NCBI GenBank assembly: GCA_023443045.1
Contig: JAEZWK010000005.1
Span: 1-6,696 of the forward strand
Direction: 5' to 3'
DNA length: 6,696 bases
Source: Bacillota bacterium
Lineage (GTDB): Bacteria > Bacillota_A > Clostridia > Tissierellales > Peptoniphilaceae
Shown one piece after another: positions 1 to 5,010 of this stretch. A program made the position numbers and the translations under genes. Positions within the stretch are counted from its first letter, which is position 1. Each line of letters starts with the position of its first letter. The notes under the pieces are model-generated. The model was not told the DNA's origin. It worked only from the letters and a program-made list of their open reading frames with translations, and ran no database searches.

Positions 1-218
1 TCTTCAACGGATACAGACCACAATTCTACTTTAGAACAACAGACGTAACAGGAAACATCAGCCTAGAAGAAGGAGTAGAAATGGTAATGCCAGGAGACAA
101 CGCAAGATTTACCATCGAACTCATCACACCAATCGCGATCGAAAAAGGATTAAAATTCGCTATACGTGAAGGTGGAAGAACAGTAGGAGCTGGAGTAGTT
201 ACAGAAATTATAGAATAA
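1..218 (+). CDS. tuf: Elongation factor Tu, C-terminal fragment
   Basis: This is the 3' end of the gene for EF-Tu, the GTPase that delivers aminoacyl-tRNA to the ribosome in the cytoplasm. The 5' part lies outside the window. The first whole codon is at position 3 and TAA is at 216-218, giving 71 sense codons. The translation begins [17 protein letters not shown] and ends [15 protein letters not shown], which are hallmark stretches of EF-Tu domain 3 (C-terminal beta-barrel), and the stop is where the family normally ends. Codon use is strongly biased to C-ending codons (TTC, AAC, TAC, ATC) and to CCA and GGA, unlike every other gene here, as expected for an extremely highly expressed gene. 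A terminator follows six bases after the stop, so tuf is the last gene of its transcript. Identification is very secure. Confidence 0.97.
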   Translation, partial: FNGYRPQFYFRTTDVTGNISLEEGVEMVMPGDNARFTIELITPIAIEKGLKFAIREGGRTVGAGVVTEIIE

Positions 219-223
219 AAATA

Positions 224-248
224 AGCGACCTTGGTGGTCGCTTTTTTT
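224..248 (+). terminator. Intrinsic terminator of tuf
   Basis: A perfect 7-bp GC-containing stem (AGCGACC at 224-230 pairing with GGTCGCT at 236-242) encloses a 5-nt loop and is followed at once by a run of seven T (242-248). It lies six bases after the tuf stop codon and separates tuf from the accessory island. Confidence 0.92.
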
Positions 249-367
249 GTGCGATTTTTTGGAGTTATAAAGATCTAAGTTTAAAATAAAATTACTGATA
301 TTTATTTTATGTGTAATATATGTTGTTTTCATTTTATCATTAAAATACATTATATATTTTATAGATT

Positions 368-396
368 TTGCGTTTATTAATTTAGTATGATATAAT
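368..396 (+). promoter_or_regulatory. Promoter of the A/B module
   Basis: A sigma-A type promoter is visible: TTGCGT at 368-373, a 17-bp spacer, and a perfect TATAAT at 391-396 preceded by TG one base upstream (extended -10, TGATATAAT at 388-396). Transcription would start near 403, just ahead of the conserved leader of unit 1. The duplicated segment begins at 394, inside this -10, so the second unit did not inherit the -35. Unit 2 is therefore probably read from this promoter by read-through. The rest of 249-367 is AT-rich and shows nothing else convincing. Confidence 0.7.
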
Positions 397-417
397 AAAA
401 ATATAAAAATATCAGGA
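394..417 (+). repeat. 24-nt leader direct repeat, copy 1
   Basis: This A-rich sequence ends in TATCAGGA and is identical to 1260-1283. Its first bases are the end of the -10 element and its last four (AGGA, 414-417) form the ribosome binding site equivalent to that of A2. It is the 5' untranslated leader of gene A. Confidence 0.85.
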
Positions 418-828
418 TGCAAGGAGCGAGGAAATTTGTATTTTATTAGCAATATTTTTATTGCTAAATAATATTGTTGTAAGTGCAAAAAGTTCTTGCT
501 CCTAATGGCGTATATATAGATGATAGAAAATGGACTTAACCAGCTGATGATCCCCATAAACCTACTAGATCTGAAGTTTTTGAACACAAGCTATACGCTC
601 GATGTTCTTAAGTACATTCGTGATAAATATGATATGCAAACAATTAGAGATATAATTGCTGGTGTTACTTTAACCTATATCATACCAAGTAGAATTATTT
701 CTTCAATTGTTGGAGTATCAAGAACAGTATTAAAATATAAAAGTGATGATGAGTGGTATCAGATTTTAGCTGATATGTTAAGTGGTAAAATTAAATATGT
801 TCTTATTAAATATGAATATAATATATAG
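417..828 (+). pseudogene. Decayed small exported protein, copy A1
   Basis: This is a relic of gene A, recognised by alignment with A2 (1292-1719). The ancestral start (426-428) is now GCG. An in-frame ATG exists at 417, but after ARKFVFY the frame ends in TAG at 447-449 because one T is missing from a T-run. Restoring that T gives a typical signal peptide core (LLAIFLLLNNIVVSA, then KS). Further damage is a 2-nt deletion near 496-506, a TAA at 537-539 (after PNGVYIDDRKWT), and a frame change near 600, after which the original frame continues as DVLKYIRDKYDMQ to KYVLIKYEYNI and TAG at 826-828. Homology to A2 extends to about 865. A 102-codon frame (520-828) is open, but its first 26 codons are out of the ancestral frame and it has no ribosome binding site, so it is not called as a gene. 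Function unknown. Confidence 0.75.
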
Positions 829-874
829 GGGATATAGAAAAGTAGTTATTTTAGTTGAAAATTAGGTGTTAATT

Positions 875-1264
875 ATGGATAATAACGAATATAGAGATTT
901 TGTTGAAAATGAAGAAAAAATGAATGCTAAATTTTTCTTAGATATTATATTGAAAAATTCCAGGAAATTTAGTCCTAAACAAAGCTTTGTTGTTTTAATA
1001 TTTAGAAGCATATTAATGTTATTATGTATAATACTTGTAAAACTAGAGATATTTGAACTAGCTAGATTAATCATAGGTAGATTAGTTATTATTTTTACAT
1101 TTGGTGATGCATTAATTTTTGCATTTAGCAGGAAAAATAGGCGCATATATAAGTCTGACAGAGAAATAATTACTATATTTGTACTTATGCTTTTATTCTT
1201 AATTTATGGCTATTTGTCGGGAGAGGCATTTATTTTAAAACTTACAAATATAATTACAAAATAA
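875..1264 (+). CDS. Small three-segment membrane protein, copy B1
   Basis: This is a 129-residue protein of unrecognised family. Its N-terminal 36 residues are charged and hydrophilic. They are followed by three predicted membrane segments at about 37-56, 63-84 and 98-115, with a basic loop SRKNRRIYKSDRE between segments 2 and 3 that should face the cytoplasm. The start is taken as ATG 875 because AGGTG (864-868) sits six bases upstream. An in-frame GTG at 866 would lie inside that site. It is a paralogue of B2: both have an NRR..YK..(R/K)E loop followed by a hydrophobic stretch ending in YGY. It stands directly after relic A1 and its stop codon lies inside the 24-nt repeat that opens unit 2. 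The gene is intact while its A partner is destroyed, hinting at separate selection. An immunity-like role is possible but is inference only. Confidence 0.8.
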   Translation: MDNNEYRDFVENEEKMNAKFFLDIILKNSRKFSPKQSFVVLIFRSILMLLCIILVKLEIFELARLIIGRLVIIFTFGDALIFAFSRKNRRIYKSDREIITIFVLMLLFLIYGYLSGEAFILKLTNIITK

Positions 1265-1283
1265 AAATATAAAAATATCAGGA
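1260..1283 (+). repeat. 24-nt leader direct repeat, copy 2
   Basis: Identical to 394-417. It begins within the last codon of B1, contains the B1 stop (1262-1264), and ends with AGGA (1280-1283), the ribosome binding site placed eight bases before the A2 start. It marks the junction of the tandem duplication. Confidence 0.85.
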
Positions 1284-1291
1284 TTCAAGAA

Positions 1292-1719
1292 ATGAGAAAA
1301 TTTGTATTTTATTAGCTATAATTTTATTGCTCAATAGTATTGTTGTCAGCGCAAAAAGTCTTCTTGTACCTAATGGTGTATATGTAGATGATAAAAAATG
1401 GAGTTAACCAGCTGATGATCTTCTAACTTCAACAAGACCTGGTACTTATGAGTACAAATTATATGCAGATGATGTGGTTAAATATTTCCAAGATCAAAGG
1501 GATATTGAAATGGCGGAAGATATAATTATTACTTTTTAAACTATTTAAATGGTTGGATTTTTGAGTATACCGCTAAGGATCATTGAGTATAAGGATAAAA
1601 AATGGTGGTATGATGCTCTAAGAAAATTAATAAGAAAAGAAGCTAAATATATTTTAATAAAGTATGAATATGATTTATATTTTGGATATAGAAGAAGTGA
1701 ATTTTTAGTAGAATACTAG
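1292..1719 (+). pseudogene. Decayed small exported protein, copy A2
   Basis: This is the better-preserved relic of gene A. It starts at ATG 1292 with AGGA eight bases upstream, reads MRKFVFY and meets TAG at 1313-1315. Adding one T to the T-run at 1307-1310 would continue into a clear signal peptide (LLAIILLLNSIVVSA, then KS as a probable mature N-terminus). The rest lies in one frame as KSLLVPNGVYVDDKKWS, then TAA (1405-1407), then PADDLLTSTRPGTYEYKLYA and onward. Two more TAA codons follow at 1537-1539 and 1546-1548, and the tail runs KYILIKYEYDLYFGYRRSEF to TAG at 1717-1719. The intact ancestor would have been about 142 residues and exported. The missing T and the TAA after KKWS or RKWT are shared with A1; the later stops are private. 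A 56-codon piece from ATG 1549 stays open but has no ribosome binding site. I do not recognise the family. Confidence 0.8.
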
Positions 1720-1727
1720 GTGAGTAG

Positions 1728-2171
1728 ATGAATCAAGATAATATAAATTATGATTATTACAAAAATAAATATGATATAATTTATAATAAAGATAAGAAAG
1801 AAGGATTTCATAAAGAAATTCCTACTTTTATTAAATGTATACTATTAACAGATGGCAGGAGTAATTTTATATTTCTATTAATTGCTATATTTTTTGCTGT
1901 GGTCGCATTTTTAATTCCAAAATATGGTATTGAGCAATTAAAATTAAGCCACATTTTAAAAACGCATATAGTATTACTTTTGTATAATATTCTTTTCTAT
2001 ATATTATCTCCTAATAGAAGAAAGATCCTTTATAAAACTCCTAAAGAAAATATTGCATTTATGGTACTTGTATTACTAACTATAGCTTATGGATATTTTT
2101 ATGGTATTGATGGACTTAGAGCTGGAGTTTTTATAGACAAACTACAGGAGATAATTGACAAAGGTGTATAA
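1728..2171 (+). CDS. Small three-segment membrane protein, copy B2
   Basis: This is a 147-residue paralogue of B1, of unrecognised family. A hydrophilic, Tyr/Asn/Lys-rich N-terminus (about 1-44) precedes three predicted membrane segments at about 46-64, 75-93 and 108-125. The basic loop SPNRRKILYKTPKE between segments 2 and 3 matches the NRRIYKSDRE loop of B1, and both proteins continue into a hydrophobic stretch ending YGY. The C-terminus is amphipathic (FIDKLQEIIDKGV). Start ATG 1728 is supported by AGGTG at 1718-1722. The gene begins eight bases after the end of relic A2 and belongs to the same transcript. B1 and B2 differ far more in their N-terminal halves than the A copies do at their 5' ends, consistent with divergent specificity. 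Function unknown; an immunity or partner protein for the lost A product is conceivable. Confidence 0.8.
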   Translation: MNQDNINYDYYKNKYDIIYNKDKKEGFHKEIPTFIKCILLTDGRSNFIFLLIAIFFAVVAFLIPKYGIEQLKLSHILKTHIVLLLYNILFYILSPNRRKILYKTPKENIAFMVLVLLTIAYGYFYGIDGLRAGVFIDKLQEIIDKGV

Positions 2172-2203
2172 TAGAATAAGATTATTATAACTTTTATTTT
2201 TAT
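2167..2203 (+). terminator. Possible weak terminator after B2
   Basis: TATAATA (2167-2173, overlapping the B2 stop) can pair with TATTATA (2183-2189) around a 9-nt loop, and a T-rich stretch (2192-2203) follows. The stem is entirely A-T, so it would be weak. It is offered only as a candidate end of the A/B transcript. Confidence 0.3.
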
Positions 2204-2250
2204 TTAGAAACATTTGCTATATTAAATTAAATTCAATAAATATTTTATAC

Positions 2251-2290
2251 TTGAAAAAAATTAAAGTTATCATTAAAATTGTATTATAAT
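2251..2290 (+). promoter_or_regulatory. Promoter of the FakA-middle-domain-like gene
   Basis: TTGAAA (2251-2256), a 17-bp spacer and TAAAAT (2274-2279) form a good sigma-A promoter, with a start near 2286. A perfect TATAAT lies at 2285-2290, but it would place the start at about 2297, on the AGGAGG ribosome binding site (2297-2302). It also has only a weak -35 (TTAAAG, 2261-2266, 18-bp spacer). The first pair is therefore preferred. Confidence 0.6.
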
Positions 2291-2306
2291 ATATTTAGGA
2301 GGAATT

Positions 2307-2558
2307 ATGGTAGAATATAGATATGATACTCAACTTCTTTTAGAAGGTGAAAATTTAGATGAAGATATTATAACAGAATATATAGAAAATAATTTTCAAG
2401 GTGATTGTTTATTAGTTGTAGGAGATAGTGATTTAATAAAATTACATTATCATACAAATGAACCTTGGCTTGTGTTAGAATATATGAGAAGCTTAGGCGA
2501 GATATATGATATTGTAATAGAGGATATGGATAGACAATCCCGTGGTTTAAAAGGGTAA
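2307..2558 (+). CDS. Free-standing FakA/DAK-type middle-domain protein
   Basis: This 83-residue soluble protein starts at ATG 2307, four bases after a strong AGGAGG (2297-2302). Its whole length resembles the middle domain of FakA-type fatty-acid kinases (DhaL-domain proteins, often misnamed dihydroxyacetone kinases). The matching features are an opening Y-x-T-(Q/E)-x-L-x-x-GE stretch (YDTQLLLEGENLDED), the core GDCLLVVGDSDLIKLHYHTN (30s-51), then P-x-x-VLEY and GEIYDIVIEDMDRQ. In FakA this domain follows the nucleotide-binding DhaL domain and is reported to bind zinc through a Cys and the two His of the H-x-H-T-N motif. Here both His are present (47, 49) but the Cys position is Asp7. No kinase or DegV/FakB fatty-acid-binding domain is present nearby. 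It is a single-gene transcript with its own promoter and terminator, so a regulatory or adaptor role is possible. The domain call rests on remembered motifs. Confidence 0.72.
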   Translation: MVEYRYDTQLLLEGENLDEDIITEYIENNFQGDCLLVVGDSDLIKLHYHTNEPWLVLEYMRSLGEIYDIVIEDMDRQSRGLKG

Positions 2559-2563
2559 TCAAA

Positions 2564-2582
2564 AAAGGGCTATAAGCCCTTT
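2564..2582. terminator. Bidirectional terminator between convergent genes
   Basis: AGGGCT (2566-2571) pairs with AGCCCT (2575-2580) around a 3-nt loop, extended by two A-T pairs to 2564 and 2582. A T-rich tract follows on the plus strand (TTTATTTATTT from 2580), and a run of A (2561-2566) upstream supplies a U-run on the minus strand. It sits between the stop of the 83-residue gene (2558) and the stop of the minus-strand aminopeptidase (2581-2583), so it should serve both. The aminopeptidase stop codon overlaps the base of the stem. Confidence 0.88.
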
Positions 2583-3993
2583 ATTTATTTGCTTTTACAA
2601 ATTCGTATAATGTCTTTACATAAAAACCAGTTGCTCCTGCTGGATAATGACTTACTTCTGTGCTATGATATGCAGGTCCTGCTATATCTACATGTATCCA
2701 TTTTGTAGATTTTTCAGGATTTAAAAATGCTCCGACAAATAATCCCGCAGAAGATGCTCCGCCGTACCTTCCTCCAGAATTTTTTATATCCGCAATATTT
2801 GATTTATTTAATTTCTTGAAATCTTCCGTCGATGGAAGTATCCAAGATTTTTCGCCTTCTTTTTCAGAGATCTGATATATTTCATCGGTTTTTTCGGAAT
2901 TACCTAAGAGTCCACATCTTTCATTACCTAAACTCACAACGCAAGCGCCTGTTAATGTAGCTATATCTAAAATTATTTTAGGTGAGTAGAGATCTTCGGA
3001 ATATGCGAGTGCATCAGCTAAAGTTATTCTTCCTTCTGCATCTGTGTTGTCTACTTCTATATTGAGACCTCTATAACTTGGAATAATGTCTCCTGGTTTA
3101 TAAGCATCTCCTGAAATCATATTTTCACAAGTTGCTACAATACCCACTACATTTACATCTAAATTATTAAGCGCAATTGCTTTCATAGCTCCTATTACAC
3201 TAGCACTTCCACCCATATCTGCTTTCATTGTTTTCATTCCGTCGTTACCTTTTATAGAATAACCACCAGAATCATATGTGAGACCCTTACCTACTAAAAC
3301 GATATTTTCATTTTTTCCTTTTAGCCATTCCATTATGATAAATTTTGGTTCTTTAGAAGATCCTCTTGCTACGCTTAAAAATCCTTTTAAACCTACTTTT
3401 TCAATCTCATTTTTAGAAAGCACTTTTACAGTTACGCCACATTCTGCAAGTTTTTGTACTTCTTTGCTTAAAGTTTCAGGGTACATATCATTGGCAGGAG
3501 TGTTTACTAAATCTCTTGCAAATGTTATTCCTAGCCATTTATTATAAAATTCTTCTAAGTCATCAATTTTTAAATCACCAGTATGTTCGGGATCGAAATT
3601 GATTTCTTCTAAAGTTATTGGTGTTTTTTTAGATTTGTAATTATCAAATTTATATGTTGCTTCTAATAGTCCTTCAAAAAAAGCTAGTGCTATCTCTTTT
3701 TTTGTAAATACATCATCTGCAAATAATTTTACTCTAACACTTTTTGTTTCTAGTTTCATTAGAATATTTCCTGCTTTTTTTGCGTTTATCTTTATTTCTT
3801 CTAATGTTTTTACATCAGAATTTCCTACTAATATTCCTATTACTCCGTCTCTGTGATTTAAATAAACATCTCCAGATTTTGCAGTAAAAACTTTTTTATC
3901 TACCAATAATTGTGAGTGTTCACAAGTGCTCATTATTTTTTCGTTTAATAGACTGATTGTTATTTCACCTTTATTGGTTATTGAAAATTTCAT
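2581..3993 (-). CDS. pepA: Leucyl aminopeptidase, peptidase family M17
   Basis: This is a complete 470-residue cytosolic two-metal aminopeptidase that removes N-terminal residues from peptides and normally works as a hexamer. The poorly conserved N-terminal domain (about 1-150) is followed by the catalytic domain. All residues of the M17 active site are present with the spacing of E. coli PepA. The metal ligands are Lys236 and Asp241 (VGKGLTYDSGG), Asp259 (MKADMGG), and Asp318 and Glu320 in the family signature NTDAEGR. The catalytic residues are Lys248 and Arg322. The C-terminal part (WIHVDIAGPAY, then PAGATGF) is also typical. The start is supported by GGAGGTG (4004-3998) four bases ahead of ATG, and a promoter lies just upstream. 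It is transcribed alone, divergent from msrAB and convergent with the 83-residue gene. The symbol is by family; whether it also binds DNA as E. coli PepA does cannot be told. Confidence 0.95.
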   Translation of the reverse strand: MKFSITNKGEITISLLNEKIMSTCEHSQLLVDKKVFTAKSGDVYLNHRDGVIGILVGNSDVKTLEEIKINAKKAGNILMKLETKSVRVKLFADDVFTKKEIALAFFEGLLEATYKFDNYKSKKTPITLEEINFDPEHTGDLKIDDLEEFYNKWLGITFARDLVNTPANDMYPETLSKEVQKLAECGVTVKVLSKNEIEKVGLKGFLSVARGSSKEPKFIIMEWLKGKNENIVLVGKGLTYDSGGYSIKGNDGMKTMKADMGGSASVIGAMKAIALNNLDVNVVGIVATCENMISGDAYKPGDIIPSYRGLNIEVDNTDAEGRITLADALAYSEDLYSPKIILDIATLTGACVVSLGNERCGLLGNSEKTDEIYQISEKEGEKSWILPSTEDFKKLNKSNIADIKNSGGRYGGASSAGLFVGAFLNPEKSTKWIHVDIAGPAYHSTEVSHYPAGATGFYVKTLYEFVKANK

Positions 3994-4010
3994 AATACAC
4001 CTCCATAATT

Positions 4011-4039
4011 ATTATAGTATTTGCTAAAAAAAAGTTCAA
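4011..4039 (-). promoter_or_regulatory. Promoter of the aminopeptidase gene
   Basis: On the minus strand, TTGAAC (4039-4034), a 17-bp spacer and a perfect TATAAT (4016-4011) form a strong sigma-A promoter. The start would fall near 4004, leaving a leader of only about eleven bases that is nearly all ribosome binding site. Confidence 0.75.
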
Positions 4040-4043
4040 GTTC

Positions 4044-4072
4044 TTTATATTTGGGTAAATATATGATAAAAT
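4044..4072 (+). promoter_or_regulatory. Promoter of the msrAB operon
   Basis: TAAAAT (4067-4072) is preceded by TG with one base between (extended -10, TGATAAAAT). A weak -35 candidate TTTATA (4044-4049) lies at a 17-bp spacing. It stands back to back with the aminopeptidase promoter, their -35 elements being only a few bases apart. Transcription would start near 4079, just before the AGGAG at 4080-4084. Confidence 0.6.
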
Positions 4073-4089
4073 GAATAAAAGGAGAATAT

Positions 4090-5010
4090 ATGAGAAATAG
4101 AATAATTTATTTAGCAGGCGGTTGCTTTTGGGGAGTTGAAGGTTACTTTAAAAAGATTAATGGAGTTTTAGAAACAGCTGTCGGATATGCAAATGGTAAA
4201 ACTGAAACTACTACTTATCAGGATTTAAAGAACACATTACATGCTGAAACTGTAAAAATAATATATAATTCGGGTGTTGTAAGCCTTAAAGAATTATTGT
4301 TACATTTGTTTAGAATAATAGATCCAGAAAGTTTAAATAAACAGGGTAATGATGTAGGGGTGCAGTATAGAACTGGCATTTATTATATTGATGAAGCGGA
4401 TAAAAATATTATCGATGATTTTATGAATTATATGAGAATTAAATATAAAAATTTGGCCGTAGAAGTACAGAGGCTTGAAAATTTTTGTGAAGCAGAGGAT
4501 TATCATCAAGATTATTTAGATAAAAATCCTGGCGGATATTGTCATGTGCCTTTATATTTAGCGGATGAACCATTATTTACTGAAGATTTTGCTAAAAAAG
4601 ATTTATCAGATTTAAATGAAGAAGAAAAAAATATAATGTTTGAAAAACATACGGAAAAGCCTTTTAGTAGTCCTTTGAATAAGGAGTATAGAAAGGGAAT
4701 ATATGTTGATAAATTAACAGGCGCACCATTATTTGCGAGTTCGGATAAATTTGACTCTGGATGTGGCTGGCCAGCTTTTAGTAAACCAATTTTATCTAAT
4801 AAAATAAAGTTCCAAGAAGATCATTCTCATGGATTAAATAGAATTGAGGTACTAACAGATGATGATCATCATTTAGGTCACGTATTTACAGATGGAATAC
4901 CAGAAAAGGGTGGACTTAGATATTGTATAAATGGAGCTATTCTAGATTTTATTCCATATGAAGAAATGGAAGAAAAAGGCTATAAGGAATTTATGTTTTT
5001 GGTGGAGTAA
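4090..5010 (+). CDS. msrAB: Fused peptide methionine sulfoxide reductase MsrA-MsrB
   Basis: This is a 306-residue fusion that reduces both stereoisomers of methionine sulfoxide in proteins (MsrA the S form, MsrB the R form), recycled through thiols and usually thioredoxin. The MsrA half (about 4-155) has GGCFWG with catalytic Cys12, HAE at 51-53, AEDYHQDYL, and a C-terminal Cys151 in NPGGYCHV as the likely resolving residue. The MsrB half (about 185-290) has FDSGCGWPAF with likely resolving Cys225, HHLGHVFTDG, and catalytic Cys279 in GGLRYCIN. The two CxxC zinc motifs of zinc-type MsrB are absent (TGAPLF where zinc forms carry a Cys pair), as in other fused forms. Cys133 (NFCEAEDYHQ) is an extra thiol where many homologues have an aromatic residue. 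No signal peptide is seen, so it is cytosolic. The start is supported by AGGAG at 4080-4084. It is first in an apparent operon and its stop overlaps the next start by one base. Confidence 0.95.
   Translation: MRNRIIYLAGGCFWGVEGYFKKINGVLETAVGYANGKTETTTYQDLKNTLHAETVKIIYNSGVVSLKELLLHLFRIIDPESLNKQGNDVGVQYRTGIYYIDEADKNIIDDFMNYMRIKYKNLAVEVQRLENFCEAEDYHQDYLDKNPGGYCHVPLYLADEPLFTEDFAKKDLSDLNEEEKNIMFEKHTEKPFSSPLNKEYRKGIYVDKLTGAPLFASSDKFDSGCGWPAFSKPILSNKIKFQEDHSHGLNRIEVLTDDDHHLGHVFTDGIPEKGGLRYCINGAILDFIPYEEMEEKGYKEFMFLVE

Larger units (their letters stand above)
394..1259 (+). repeat. Tandem duplication, unit 1 (A1-B1)
   Basis: This is the first copy of a two-gene module containing the decayed exported-protein gene A1 and the membrane-protein gene B1. 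It starts with a 24-nt sequence that recurs identically at 1260-1283, so the period is 866 bp. Similarity to unit 2 is highest over the leader and signal-peptide stretch (roughly 85-90% by eye over the first hundred bases). It weakens through the rest of A and is mainly visible at protein level in B. Confidence 0.85.
1260..2171 (+). repeat. Tandem duplication, unit 2 (A2-B2)
   Basis: This is the second copy of the A-B module, with the same order, spacing and leader as unit 1. The AGGTG ribosome binding site before the B gene is also conserved (864-868 and 1718-1722). No -35 element at the right distance is seen upstream, so it probably depends on the promoter at 368-396. The 24-nt repeat does not recur after B2, so the array holds two units only. 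Confidence 0.85.

Noticed and set aside
446..467. An 8-bp hairpin (TTAGCAAT/ATTGCTAA) in the start of A1
   Set aside because: It lies inside the signal-peptide coding stretch and the matching part of unit 2 does not keep the pairing, so it is probably fortuitous.
150..587. A 145-codon minus-strand frame (and shorter minus-strand frames at 862-1146, 2368-2562 and 6238-6432)
   Set aside because: They run opposite tuf, the A/B genes, the 83-residue gene or hisS, have no ribosome binding sites, and the first would cross the tuf terminator.
520..828. A 102-codon plus-strand reading frame as a real gene
   Set aside because: It has no ribosome binding site, and its first 26 codons are out of the frame that matches copy A2. 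Only the remainder is ancestral coding sequence, so it is part of relic A1.
866..1264. GTG at 866 as the start of B1
   Set aside because: The GTG is part of the AGGTG ribosome binding site itself; ATG 875 has correct spacing and matches the layout before B2.
394..1283. CRISPR-like or transposon-end repeats
   Set aside because: The 24-nt sequence occurs only twice, 866 bp apart, as the leader of duplicated genes. There is no inverted terminal repeat and no transposase or recombinase gene in the window.
3278..3547. An 89-codon plus-strand frame opposite the aminopeptidase
   Set aside because: It is antisense to the conserved catalytic domain of the M17 gene and has no initiation signals or protein-like motifs.
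4017..4089. A riboswitch or leader structure before msrAB
   Set aside because: The predicted leader is only about ten bases long and no stem or conserved aptamer core is visible.
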